NCBI RefSeq assembly: GCF_043290135.1
Contig: NC_134707.1
Location: forward strand, 71,229,906-71,293,905
Direction: 5' to 3'
Length of the DNA: 64,000 nucleotides
From: Rhipicephalus microplus
Lineage: Eukaryota > Arthropoda > Arachnida > Ixodida > Ixodidae
The translations under genes were made by a program, and so were the position numbers. The notes beneath the pieces are model-generated. The model made no database searches. It was not told the DNA's origin and worked only from the letters and a program-made list of their open reading frames with translations. The number at the start of each line of letters is the position of its first letter. The first letter of the stretch is position 1. Shown piece by piece: positions 9,872 to 19,854 of this stretch.

Positions 9872-9985
9872 CAGACATGCATGAAGACAACGAAGCTTGT
9901 ACGATGAACGCACTTGTCACCTGGAGTTATAAATGAAGAGGATTTTAGGAGGATTAACCAGTCGACCGCTTCTGAGCTGCCCCTC
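9872..9985 (+). repeat. Inverted repeat, left copy (LTR end plus leader of E5)
   Basis: Matches 11,235-11,345 on the opposite strand. The best block is GAAGACAACGAAGC...ACTTGTCACC(T)GGAGTTA, continuing through TAACCAGTCG. Confidence 0.75.
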
Positions 9986-10136
9986 ACGACCTAATCAACG
10001 GCCCCAATTCAACCTCTCCCTGTCTCTTTCAAACGTAACAGAGTGGTTGAGGAGCTGGATAAGCGCTTGAACTACGGAACGATCACTGCCGTAGCTTCGA
10101 TGAAGCCGTCGACTTGCCCGTCTCCCACAATCTGCC

Positions 10137-11286
10137 GTGAGTGACTTCGACATGCCCGAAGAAGCAGGCGTTCCTAGGATAGCACCGTCTGGTCCACTTC
10201 CGTACTACCGAGTTTTACCGCCGTTCGGAGGAAAAGCCAGAGAAGATGTCGACGCCTGGCTCATGAAGTGCGAAGCCGTGAGCAAGTCTAACCGTTGGGA
10301 TGCAGCCGCTGAGCTAGCCAACTTAGTGTTCTCCCTGAGCGACACCGCACTGTTATGATACGAAAACCAAGAGCACGCAGTCACGACGTGGGACCTTTTT
10401 GTTAAAGAGCTCAGGGCTCATTTCGGCAACTCGGTTGCTAAAGAGAAGTGAGCTGAGCAAACACTGTCGCAACGGGCACAGCTACCAGGTAAGACATGCA
10501 CCACTTACATGGAAGAAGTGTTAACGGCTGTGCAAGGTGCTCTGCGTGCTACCATCTCGGAAGAGGACAAAGTCGGTCATCTGCTCAAATTGATTGCTGA
10601 TGACCCGCATAAATTTTTAATTGGAAACAAAAGCCTCATTTCTGTGTCCAACGTCATACAGCAATGCCAAACGTTTGAAATGCTCAAGATGCGTCGAATG
10701 GCGCCCAAGTTTGGTCGGCTGGCTAACGTTACAACCGTTGCCAGTGTGGACACAAATCCTGGCCTCGACCTTTCTTCTACCATTCGACCGATTGTTCGCA
10801 AAAAACTGTCCCACCAAAATATGTTGTGTTCGACAGCTGACCATACCGAGTTGGGTCTGCCACGCCACACATTGTGTGTGCCTCCTTTGATCCGATGGCA
10901 ACTGATGATGAGCGTGGCAACTATGAAATACAGACCAGCCCCACAGTTAAGGATGAGCCCCCAGTTTCCTGCTTAGCGGTATGATCGACGCCCCCAGCGC
11001 ATGCCTCCTCGACACCCGACGTCTCGTTATGGCGTACCCGACCAGTACATTTGTTACACAAGAAAAAAATCATGACGCTCAATTCATCAATGAGCGACCA
11101 ACGTTTCCACCTCGGCTGGTGTGCTATTCCTGCGGTGTTCTATACCACATATTGCGGTTTCGCAACCGTCTGGTGACTTTTTGGTATCACCCACCATATG
11201 ACTTTTCACGAACTTTCAAGCAGTCTCATGGTGTCCAGCGGCCCCGACTGGTTAGAGATTCTTCTGATCCTCCTGTTCTTTTCTAA
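10137..11286 (+). pseudogene. E5: Gypsy-type Gag, broken
   Basis: Plus-strand Gag in one frame up to 10,976 but with two stops. The N-terminal part (MSDFDMPEEAGVPRIAPSG, then YRVLPPFGGKAREDVDAWLMKCEAVS) and the TTWDLFVKELRAHFGN block are typical of a Retrotrans_gag capsid. TGA codons occur at 10,356-10,358, where Trp is expected, and at 10,449-10,451, where Arg is likely (CGA to TGA). A zinc-knuckle-like piece follows in another frame near 11,120-11,160 (CYSCGVLYHILRF), in which the last Cys has become Phe. The Gag differs in sequence from those of E2 and E4, so it is a separate family. No pol follows. Confidence 0.8.
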
Positions 11287-11345
11287 CTCCGGGTGACAAG
11301 CGCGTTCGCCGTATACGCTTCGCTGTCTTCGCACATGTGCGCATC
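11235..11345 (-). repeat. Inverted repeat, right copy (LTR end plus leader of E5 family)
   Basis: Minus-strand partner of 9,872-9,985 with roughly 75-80% identity by eye. It is followed outward by CACACACA and TA-rich sequence. Confidence 0.75.
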
Positions 11346-11360
11346 ACACACACACCACAG

Positions 11361-11406
11361 ATATATGTATATATTTATATATATAAACATATATATATAT
11401 ATATAT
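11361..11406. repeat. (TA)n-rich microsatellite
   Basis: TA-rich run with a few interruptions, directly left of E4. Confidence 0.92.
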
Positions 11407-11450
11407 TGTAGCCATCTATTATTCGCTTCATCCTCATCTGGACAGTAGTC

Positions 11451-11570
11451 GATCACCATCACCTGTTCTGGCTGACAATCATCATCGTCTTTGAACGTGC
11501 ACCCCATCTTCGCGTTTGTCGCGCTTGTTCGTTCCCGAGGCCAATGAACCTTGTTAAAACCAAGACGTCA
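11451..11570 (+). repeat. E4 5' LTR (part that matches the 3' copy)
   Basis: Shares CACCTGTTCTGGCTGACAAT, TCATCGTCTTTGA and GCGCTTGTTCGTTCC blocks with 14,483-14,610. It ends CA, and four bases later comes TGGTGGAG, a candidate primer site placed as in E2. Confidence 0.85.
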
Positions 11571-11669
11571 TACGTGGTGGAGGTAAATTGACGATCCCGG
11601 TCCTCTCCTCACAAGGCCTACTCGCTGGAGCTTCATTCAGGCTACTGATTGGACCCTCAGTCCGCCAAC

Positions 11670-12587
11670 ATGTCTCATAGTGAGTGGGCGGACGCCATTT
11701 CTGCTGCCATCCCAGCTCCGCGAGCCCCTCCTCTTTACGTCGTAAACCGCCAGCGCGACCCTCCGATCTTTGCTGGTCTCCGCGGCGAAGATGAGGAGGA
11801 CTGGCTGGATAACTACGAGCGAGTAAGCGCAACTAATCACCGGGACGACTCTAACAAGCTCCACCGAGTATCGCTTTATCTCACGGGTGTTGGCAAGACA
11901 TGGTTCTTGAACCATGAGATTGACTTCACCGACTGGCCTGCCTTCAAGCAGCAGCTTCGCCAAGTATTCGGCACACGTGCCGTTCGATCCACTCAAGCGA
12001 AGAGAACCCTAGATACTCGCCAACAACATCCCGGCGAGCGGTACACTTCGTACATCGAGGATGTCCTTGCCCTTTGCCGGCACGTCAATTTTTCGATGTC
12101 CGAGCCAGACAAACTGCGTTACTTCCTGAAGGGAATTGGAAGCATTGCCTACAATGCTCTTGTTGCCCAGAATCCTTCTACTTTCGCTAACGTCGTCTCT
12201 ACTTGTCAGCGTCTCGATGAACTTGATTCTATTTGGATTCAGTCGGGCAATAGCAAGCACCGTCCAGCAGACCGGCACCTGCGTGACATAATTGGGGAGA
12301 CCATACGCGAAGAACTCCAATCAATTGGCTTCTCACCACCTTCTCCATCTGTCACGCAGCCTTCAAGCATGGCCTTGCATGACATCGCAACAGAGGAAAT
12401 AACATCATTCACGGTCAAGCCAACGTACAGCTACCTCCGTCCAGCCCTCCAACGTACGCGCAAGTTGCGGCCGCGCCTCCTCGCAACGTATACTCTACGT
12501 TGCCACTGCCACAATTCACGTCGGTTGTTGCTGCACGCCTGGTCCATTTCCGGCCAATGCCACCCGACTCTCCGTCTGCCCACTTGA
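11670..12587 (+). pseudogene. E4: Ty3/Gypsy Gag, nearly complete with one late frameshift
   Basis: Gag read from the ATG at 11,670 (MSHSEWADAISAAIPAPRAPP), the first ATG in this frame, 100 bases after the LTR. The capsid region is intact: RDPPIFAGLRGEDEEDWLD, LYLTGVGKTWFLNHEIDFTDW, FKQQLRQVFGTRA, then YIEDVLALCRHVN and LRYFLKGIGSIAYNALV. It is clearly homologous to E2 Gag. A one-base frame change near 12,430 moves the expected PTYAQVAAAPPRN segment out of frame, so the codons from there to 12,587 are out of register. The zinc knuckle found in E2 is missing because foreign sequence starts near 12,600-12,640. Gag would assemble the RNA-containing particle. Confidence 0.85.
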
Positions 12588-12599
12588 GTGTGCTATCTT

Positions 12600-13060
12600 C
12601 GGGTGCGTCGAACGCCCTCTACTACCCGCCTTGGTGCCTGTCTCGCCCAACATGTTTTAAAGAAAATAGTCTTTCTTGGGGACCTTCTACGCAAACATTT
12701 TGGTCTGTCTGCAGTGTATGTACATTTGTCTGTTTGTTCTCCCTTAACGGTACCGGGTACTCTAAACGGCACCAGCAGATGCCCCAAACGGCTGACCCCA
12801 TCTGCAGCGCCCATAAATGTTCCTCAATATTCAGCGTTTATATTTGTGCGATTGTCGATTAAAAATAGATTTTGCGCATATCTAAGGCACCATAACAGCA
12901 CGTATAAGATGTGGATGTGCGCCTTTTACTACAAAAGGCATACATAAGCAATTCTAAGGACCATAGCGTTTATCACACTTCGCTCACCATGCAACGCCCT
13001 CCGGGAAAGGCGAGTGTTTCCAACGCTTAGCTAAGACGACACGCCGACGCTGTTTCTCGT
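12600..13060. other. Unassigned segment replacing protease-RT-RNase H in E4
   Basis: About 460 bp that does not read as Gypsy protein in any frame, while both sides do. Parts are AT-rich (12,840-12,960). No terminal repeats or target duplication are obvious. It may be an inserted repeat or a filler left by recombination. Confidence 0.5.
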
Positions 13061-13069
13061 TGCCCACTA

Positions 13070-14460
13070 CCTACGGTTTCGTTCAACACTCCAGCTGCCA
13101 TGTCCAACGACACCAGTGTGGACGTGGATCCCAGTTCTCTTGCCTTGCTCGCCCCGCTGTACCATCTGCCAATAGACGATGATCAACCCTTCAGTTCTCG
13201 CCAGCAGACTGACCCGTACTGTCGGCGCATTATAGACCACCTCTCAAGTGCTACGCGTTCACCCAATGCACGACTTCGTCGACAACTCGAGCACTTCAAG
13301 CTTCAGGACGGTGTGCTGTATCGTCACATTTATCATCTTGACGGTCAACGCTGGGTACCTGTTCTGCCACACGCTCTTTAATATTACATCCTTAACGCGT
13401 TTCATGACAATTTGACTGCTGGCCACCTCGGCTTTCACAGAACCTACGACCGCATTCGAAGCCGCTTTTATCGGCCTATGCTTTCTACGAGCGTAACAAA
13501 GTACGTGGGTTCCTGCTCTCCGTGCCAACTTCTCAAAATTCCGACATCTCCCACTGCTGGTCAATTATAGCAAATGACGTGCCCTTCAAGCCCTTTCGAG
13601 GTCGTCGGTGTCGATCTTTATGGGCCTCCTCCTGTTACTGGCAATGGAAATAAATGAATAGTCACTCCTGCAGACCATCTAACACGCTATGCCAAGACAA
13701 CTTCCGTAGCTTGTGGTTGATCATCGGAAGTTGCTGACTTCGTCCTTCAGGCCATATTACTCCGTAATGGTGCTCGTCGTGCACTTCTAAGTGACCGGGG
13801 AAAGGTGTTCTTATCACAGCTTTTAGGTGAAGTTCTTCGCGTTTCTGGTATGACACACAAGACGGCGTCTAGCTACCATCCACAAACAAATGGTCTGACC
13901 GAGAGATTTCATTGAATCCTTGCCGACATAATCGCCGTGTACATTCAACAGGATCACAGAAACTGGGATAAACGTCTACCGTTCCTCACTTTTGCCTACA
14001 ACACTGCTGTTCAGCGCACAACCAACTACTTACCGTTTTATCTTGTTTACGGACGTTCACCTACTTTCTTCATCGACGTTTCCTTCTTCGCATGCAATAG
14101 AACTCCATCACCGTCTTCTTGCGAAGAATACATTTCTCATCTTGGCCAGGGCTGCCAGCACGCTCGTATGAACACGAAAGCTACGCAACAAGCTAGGAAG
14201 GCCGTCTACGACACGTCTCATCACGTGGTATCATTCAGACCGGGTGACAAGGTGCTGCTATTGACACCAATTCGCACACCTGGTCTGTGCGGCAAGTTCC
14301 AGCCTTGATTCATCAGACTTTATGTAGATTTAGGGCAGACTTCACCCGTCAACTCTCGTGTGACGCCTCTTGTCGTGCCATCTGACTGCCGTTAGCGCAG
14401 CACCGAAAATTGTACACGTTTCCCGCATGAAGGTTTTCACACGACGTTCCTCGTCACCTT
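13070..14460 (+). pseudogene. E4: Ty3/Gypsy integrase half of pol, many stops
   Basis: One plus-strand frame carries the whole integrase with stops at 13,379, 13,568, 13,655, 13,718, 13,913 and 14,306. It shows the pre-integrase linker (TDPYCRRIIDHLSS), the zinc region (AFHDNLTAGHLGFHRTYDR, then CSPCQ), VVGVDLYGPPP, LSDRGKVF and NGLTERFH. All three catalytic acidic residues of the DDE triad are present, unlike in E1 and E2, but the stops make the frame useless. The C-terminal GPY/F part (GQTSPVN, then VTPLVVPSD) is further shifted near 14,400. Several stops are TGA in place of Trp or Arg codons. Confidence 0.9.
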
Positions 14461-14482
14461 TACTAGACGCCCGCAGCGGCCC

Positions 14483-14610
14483 GATCATCATCACCTGTTC
14501 TGGCTGACAATTATCATCGTCTTTGATCGTGCGCATCATCTTTGGTTTCGTTGCGCTTGTTCGTTCCTGAGTTCACGGTCGATAAGCCTCGTTACAACCG
14601 AGTCGTCCGA
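14483..14610 (+). repeat. E4 3' LTR
   Basis: Partner of 11,451-11,570. Its outer end touches the (TA)n run starting at 14,612. Confidence 0.85.
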
Positions 14611-14611
14611 A

Positions 14612-14632
14612 AATATATATATATATATATAT
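14612..14632. repeat. (TA)n microsatellite
   Basis: Short TA run at the right edge of E4, followed by TGTGTGTG. Confidence 0.9.
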
Positions 14633-15586
14633 ACCTGTGTGTGTGTTATGGCTAATAGTGCTGCAACATATTGCATTGCCTTCAGCTCTTCAAAAGATAT
14701 CGTTCATCATCTTCTGATGCTCTGGTGCACTCATGAATCATGAAACATGCACCATCGGCCACTCGCTGTAGGTAATGCCCCACTTGACGTGTGATTTTCA
14801 AGCGCTCCAATCAGACACCAGTCTGCAACAGTACCTTAAGGATAACTCAAATCTGTAGCACCGTGTTGTAAAAAATGTCACATGTTTTAGAAAAAAGGGG
14901 GCTCCTTGATTAGTTTTCAGTGTAAATAAACAGGTAGTGGAAATAAACAGAAAGGTACATAGATTGAGTTGTTTTCAACGAGACAGAATTCACTTCAATG
15001 GAAGGCTAGGTAATGAGATGGGTCGGCGACTTGCAGGACGCGTGGTAGTTTTTTCGGGGGGCCTGCTGGCCCTTCTGGCTCCGTGATAGCTAGTAACGAG
15101 GAAGACAACTAGGGGGAGCCCTTGACAGGTTGCTTAGGCATACAAGGTTCCAAAGTGACACCAGTATTTAAGACACGTGGTGTCTTGGCATAAATCGACT
15201 TAGGCACGAGGGCCGAGCCAATGGAGACGTAGGGTATATTAACATGCCGGGTGGATGGTAAATGCTGAAGTGGGGAAAGATAGAAGAACAGCTAAGGGAG
15301 GAGAAGCTGATGATACATGAGTTTGTATAAACACATCTTAGGGAAACGAAACAACCACCTAGCAGTGCGGACTACGAGTTAGAATAATGTATAAGAACAG
15401 AAGGCTGCAAAAGGAGGGGGTACTGGGATATTCATTCATTAAAGTACAGACTGGCAAAAGGTCAAGCAGGAGTGCACGGAACATTTATGGCTGAAAGGGA
15501 AAGTGGCAGGGCAGATGACACTTCTGGGTTTTGTATACTTGTTGACAGGGGCAGAAGTCTGAGAGCAAAACCAAGAAAGTGTGCAG
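14633..15586. other. No recognised gene
   Basis: Mixed-composition sequence with no convincing coding frame and no repeat partner that I can see in the window. Confidence 0.5.
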
Positions 15587-15736
15587 TAATAAGGGTTGCA
15601 GCGTGAGCACGAAGGTGCTAGAAGAAACAGACGAAAGGCGAGGCAATGAAAGCAAAGAGGACAACACTTGCTTTCGTTGCCTCGCCTTTCGTCTGTTTCT
15701 TGGAGCACCTTCGTGCTCGCCCTGCAGCCCTTATTA
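15587..15736. repeat. Long foldback: 69-bp inverted arms, 12-base loop
   Basis: Left arm 15,587-15,655 and right arm 15,668-15,736 pair with about 6 mismatches in 69. Sixteen bases beyond the right arm is AACTAGCCCAA (15,752-15,762). The foldback at 32,649-32,754 is followed by the same 11-base motif at similar spacing. Confidence 0.9.
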
Positions 15737-15789
15737 CCATGAATTCAAACAAACTAGCCCAAATAGCCGTTCTTCTTCAAAGTGTGCAA

Positions 15790-16110
15790 TGCGTAGAAAA
15801 TGACATTGACGAACTAGGAGAATAGTGCGAGGTAATTATATTGAGAGACATGAATGTGCACATGAAAGATATGGATAGATATACGAACCCAACAAGCAGA
15901 ATGCTAATTATTATGGGTAATAAGCATTATTTATTCATTCGTTACAGCACCGAGAAATGCGAAAGAAAGATAACATGGCAGGTGGGAAGGCTACTGTCGA
16001 CGATAGATTAAGCAATCATGTCGCATAGAATGTACGGTCAGCTAAGGGTGGTGAACATAGATAAATTTTGGTCCAGAAGCTTAGGTAGTGATCAGCAACG
16101 TATCAAGCTG
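15790..16110 (+). pseudogene. LINE-A: C-terminal part of apurinic-type endonuclease
   Basis: Reads as the C-terminal half of a LINE endonuclease, which nicks target DNA for target-primed reverse transcription. Visible pieces in order: ENDIDELGE, RDMNVHMKDMDRYTN (family GDMNAH, with Gly and Ala changed), TEKCERKITWQVGRLLSTID, MSHRMYGQLRVV and SLGSDQQRIKL. The family ends this domain with SDH; here the His reads Gln. A stop follows TWQVGRLLSTID near 16,010. The substitutions at conserved positions together with the stop mean it is inactive. Confidence 0.75.
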
Positions 16111-16190
16111 AGTTTTGAAAGAGAAATAATAATGGAAAGGAGGCGTAATGAGCAACCACAAGGTAATATTTATTCAGAAAGGCCAACAAA

Positions 16191-17900
16191 ATGGCATCCG
16201 AAAAGATTAAGAAAATATTTGCCAAGGATATTAAAACAGAGTGGACGTACACACATCTAGGTCAATTGTTTGAGTTGGAGCTTGCTAACTTACGAGTCAA
16301 ATTGACCAGGAAAAGGAGACCCAAACCCAAGAGCTGGTGGAATGACGAAGTTAAGAGAGCCATAACAAGATGTCAGGAAGCTTCCAAGGAACACAGGTAT
16401 GCTAAGCAGAGTGATGAACTGGAAGATGACGTAAAAAAATTAGGATAACTTTTCGAGCTGCAGAAGGAAAGCGTCTGCTCTGATCAGTGAAAAGATTAGA
16501 AGGGGGCCCAATGGATGGCGGAAGTAAGCAAAAAGGATAGAAAGGACGCTGCAAAACTTTGGATCATCTCAATTCTCTGAGTAATGAGAAAAGCATGGAA
16601 GAGATTTTTATAACTACAGTTCATTGGGTTGGACTAGAAGGGAATTAGGCAACGGAATGTACTGAAACAATGATGATAGAAAAATTTCAATACCGAGAAA
16701 GCACTGCATGCACCATACCAGAAGAGGGTGGGCCAATTAGCGCAGTGGCTCCACTGGGACAACGAAAGTGGAAAAGGGCAGAGAAAAGGGTTCCTTAGAG
16801 CATATCAACAGACCTTGACAGCTTCCCAGTTACGCTAATGAAATAACTAGTACCAAACTCTAAGCAAACATTAGGCGAAGAGAAGCAGCGAGCCAAGCAA
16901 TGACTGATGGGTGGAAACCCATCAGTCATTGGAGCCAAGCCCCACATGGGTGGAAACTAAGCAGGATGAGCATGATCCATAAATGAAAAGGGGACAAAGT
17001 GGGTATTAACAACTCTCGTTCTATAACAGTGACATCAGTAGTTTACAGGCTGGTGATGCAGATAGTAAATGAAAGACTGCAGACATGGGTGGAAAATGAC
17101 GGGGGGCTGGAAGAACTACAAAATCAGTTCCGTAAACAAAGAAGCTTGGATAACAAGCTGTTTTCATTGATGCAGAGTATTAAAAAAAGCGGAAAAAACA
17201 CACGTCCCTGGGGCTGGCATCTTTAGATATCATGCAGCTTACGATAGAGTGATTCAAGAAATCTTGTGGGGAATACTGGACACACTAAATGTGGAAATTA
17301 AATAATTATGCATCTAAAAGGTATCTATAAAAGTAACAAGGTAGTTATCAAATGGGAAGAACAGGTAACTGAACCTAAAGAAATACAACGCGGGCTTCGA
17401 CAGGGAGATTCCTTGTCAGCTTTGTTATTTATATTGTATCTGCAGGGACTACAATCCACATTAGAGGGGAGTCAACTCGGCTTCAGTCTCTGTTTCGCCA
17501 AGCAAGGGAAACACAGTGAACAGTCATAACAAGCATTGTTGTATGCAGATTATATAGTATTATTAGCCGACAACTAGGAAGATCTGCTGGAATTCAGACA
17601 TCTGCGGTAATGAGGAAGATATGCTAAATTTGAAGTTCATTAGGGAAAATGGACAATCATGTCTTTAATGGTAACAAAGGAAGTGAGTACAAGATACAGG
17701 AAGTCACGCTAGACGTATTGGATTAATATAAATATTTGGGCGTATGGATGAATACTGAGGCTGAGTACCTAAGAAAGAACAAAAGATTTGTAATGACTAA
17801 GGGCAGCAGGAATGCAGCTGTAACGAAAAATTTGGCACTGTAGAACTACAATAGATAGGACGTTGTGAGAGGGGTTTGGAAAGGTGTCATGGTCTCATGT
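16191..17900 (+). pseudogene. LINE-A: reverse transcriptase ORF, broken
   Basis: Linker and RT in several frames. The linker has KRRPKPKSWWNDEVKRAITRCQEASKEHRYAKQ (16,310-16,410). RT pieces include SRSITVTSVVYRLVMQIVNERLQTWVE (about 17,010), LEELQNQFRKQRSLDNKLFSLMQ, GLRQGDSLSALLFILYLQGLQ (about 17,390) and the catalytic box near 17,545, which reads YADY instead of YADD. Loss of the second Asp abolishes polymerase activity. Many stops and shifts separate the pieces. A 14-bp-arm hairpin (16,898-16,931) interrupts the conserved DGWKLSRMSMI segment. Confidence 0.85.
16898..16931. repeat. 14-bp-arm hairpin inside LINE-A
   Basis: Perfect arms 16,898-16,911 and 16,918-16,931 with a 6-base loop, flanked on both sides by GAGCCAAG. 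LINE-B has the uninterrupted sequence here, so the right arm is extra and is an inverted copy of the left. Confidence 0.85.
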
Positions 17901-18679
17901 TTGACTGTGGCAATGTGGTCTTGTGCATCAAATCAGAGATTCAAGCAAGATTGGAAATTAAACAGCGTGGCATAGGTAGACTTGCATTGGGAGCACAAGG
18001 AAATACCCCAAATTAAAGGGTACAGGGTGACATGGCATAGACATCGTTTGATTGCAGGGAAGCTAGCAGCGAGATAGACATCGAAGAGTGATTGGAAAAA
18101 AAAACGGAAGGGTAGGATTGGGCTAAGAAAGTTTTCAGCTACTTGTAGTCGAAGGATGTTGATACTAAATGCAGGACGCAAGTATTTAGACAACAGCAGA
18201 ATACCAAGCAAAAAGTAAACATTGGTTAACAAGAAGGTAAAGGAAACAGAGAGGGTCTTGTGGAAGATTGGAATACTTAAAAAATAATCATTCGAGACCT
18301 ACCAAACTTTGAAGCCGAAAATTGCAAACAAAATAATGAATATAATAAATAATCAATAATAAATAAACGAAAATCAGGAGACATACGAGTCTCCTTTTGC
18401 CTTGCCTCGTGGACATATTTCATGTCATGTAACTATGTCCGAAATAAACTGAAACTGAAACTGAAACAGAAAATTTAACAGAATAATATATTTACAGAAC
18501 GCGCACAAGTGAGAGCCATACTCGCCGTAGAAAGTAACAGCTTAACGTATATGCAATTATCGACAAAGTAGCTTCGAAGCTCATTCGAGCCGCTAAATTT
18601 AATGTGATGGGTTTTATGCTCTGAAATCACCACATCACTATTAAATATGCAATGTTGGAAATCCACGAAAAGTTTGACG

Positions 18680-18795
18680 ATCTGCTATTCTTTAACGTGC
18701 ACTGACATCACACAACACAGCAACGTCTACCATTTCGCCTTCTTAGAAATGCGACTGGCGTAGCTGGGATCAAACCCGCGACATTCCGGTCAGCA
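18680..18795 (+). repeat. Dispersed tRNA-like repeat, fragment
   Basis: Shares TTCTTTAACGTGCAC, CATTTCGCC, AAATGCGAC, GGGATCAAACCCGCGAC and GGTCAGCAGCCG blocks with the fuller copy at 49,325-49,525. The GGGATC-AA-CCCG part read on the minus strand resembles a Pol III B box. I recognise the family as very common in tick sequence from general knowledge. Confidence 0.7.
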
Positions 18796-18799
18796 GCCG

Positions 18800-19850
18800 G
18801 GCCTAAGGCATAATTTTATATGTCAAAGTGACATAATTACAGCAACATCGCTCTAAATAAAGCCAACAAAAAGGCAAGTCACAATTTGTCAGTTTCAAGA
18901 GATTATTTTAAATAGCTTGTCTGTAAAAATTTGAGTATTTTTCAGTCGCTCATGTTCTCTTTTGATGTGCAGGTCTTCATATTGTAAGGTTGAATACGCA
19001 CGTACAATTTGCTTTTTACTGCATCTATTTTCAGCAAACTAGTGTAATGCCATGGTGTCGTTTCTGAAACGGGCATTTCTAATGGACTGTCGAGCTTCGT
19101 AGTGTTTTCGCTCAATTGATCGACGACAATCATCAATAGCTAAATGAATCTAATTCAAGGCGTACTGAGCTCACAGGAGATTCAATTCATACCATTTGTA
19201 TTGTCTCTTGCTCTTTCTTGGATGTTTGCGCTAAGATCTGGCAAAAAAAACTTGTGTCCATATGTGTGGACATTGTTAAGCGGTATTTTACTATGAACTT
19301 AAAAGCATGTCTTTCCCATTGTATGCCGGTTTGTGCTATAGTTTGGCAGTTCTATTTTTATGCAAAAGCAGTACGCCTTTATTCTATGAAGAAGCCGCTG
19401 TGCTCAAAGGTTGGCGGATTTATCAAAACATTCCAGAATCGTGAAGCGTTCTGCCGTCCAAATAGCGTAGTAATGCCTGGACTTACGATAATGAATGATC
19501 CGGACGCTACGTAGCTGCAACTACTTTCTTGCCTCTTTACATACACATATGCCTTACATATGTTATTTCTTTTGTAACGAATATGTAGGAAAGGAGCTAT
19601 AATATTAAGTAACGGTGAACTTAGTCACCACATATCAAGTCGAATGCACGACATTTCAAGTGGGCCAGGTTTTCCTAAGTGTAACACACTCAATTGAAGA
19701 GAAGACCTTCATAAAACCAAGCATTGGATTTCGTGGTGTGAATACGCTGCTGAATGAGCGGCACGAAAATAAAACGTAAACACATTGGTAATAGTCATAA
19801 GAATATGTCGGATATGGTGTACAAAACCACGTAATGAATATGGTAATAAA
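18800..19850. other. No recognised gene
   Basis: AT-rich, with no convincing coding frame longer than about 100 codons. The 98-codon frame at 19,218 has no recognisable domain. Confidence 0.5.
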
Positions 19851-19854
19851 GAGA

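Larger units (their letters stand above)
9867..11350 (+). mobile_element. E5: Gypsy-type gag fragment flanked by inverted LTR/leader ends
   Basis: Fragment of a third Gypsy-type element. It starts with an LTR end and leader (9,872-9,985), followed by a damaged gag on the plus strand. A diverged copy of the same LTR/leader segment lies at 11,235-11,345 in inverted orientation. A normal element would have direct repeats, so this is a rearranged or nested remnant. Both outer sides are TA-rich. Confidence 0.65.
11407..14612 (+). mobile_element. E4: internally deleted Ty3/Gypsy element
   Basis: Plus-strand element with LTR-homologous ends (11,451-11,570 and 14,483-14,610), a nearly complete gag (11,670 to about 12,590), no protease, RT or RNase H, about 460 bp of foreign-looking sequence (about 12,600-13,060), and then the integrase half of pol (about 13,070-14,460). 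Both outer sides are TA-rich tracts. The LTR pair is about 80% identical by eye, so the insertion is old. The exact outer LTR start is unclear because 11,407-11,450 has no good partner before the right LTR. Confidence 0.85.
15765..18480 (+). mobile_element. LINE-A: 5'-truncated non-LTR retrotransposon
   Basis: Plus-strand LINE copy containing the end of an AP-type endonuclease, a linker, RT and a 3' region. It ends in AATAAACTGAAACTGAAACTGAAAC (about 18,441-18,476), a short tandem tail. From 16,130 on it is collinear with LINE-B at 61,680. The 5' part of the endonuclease is missing. The clade is not assigned. Confidence 0.85.
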
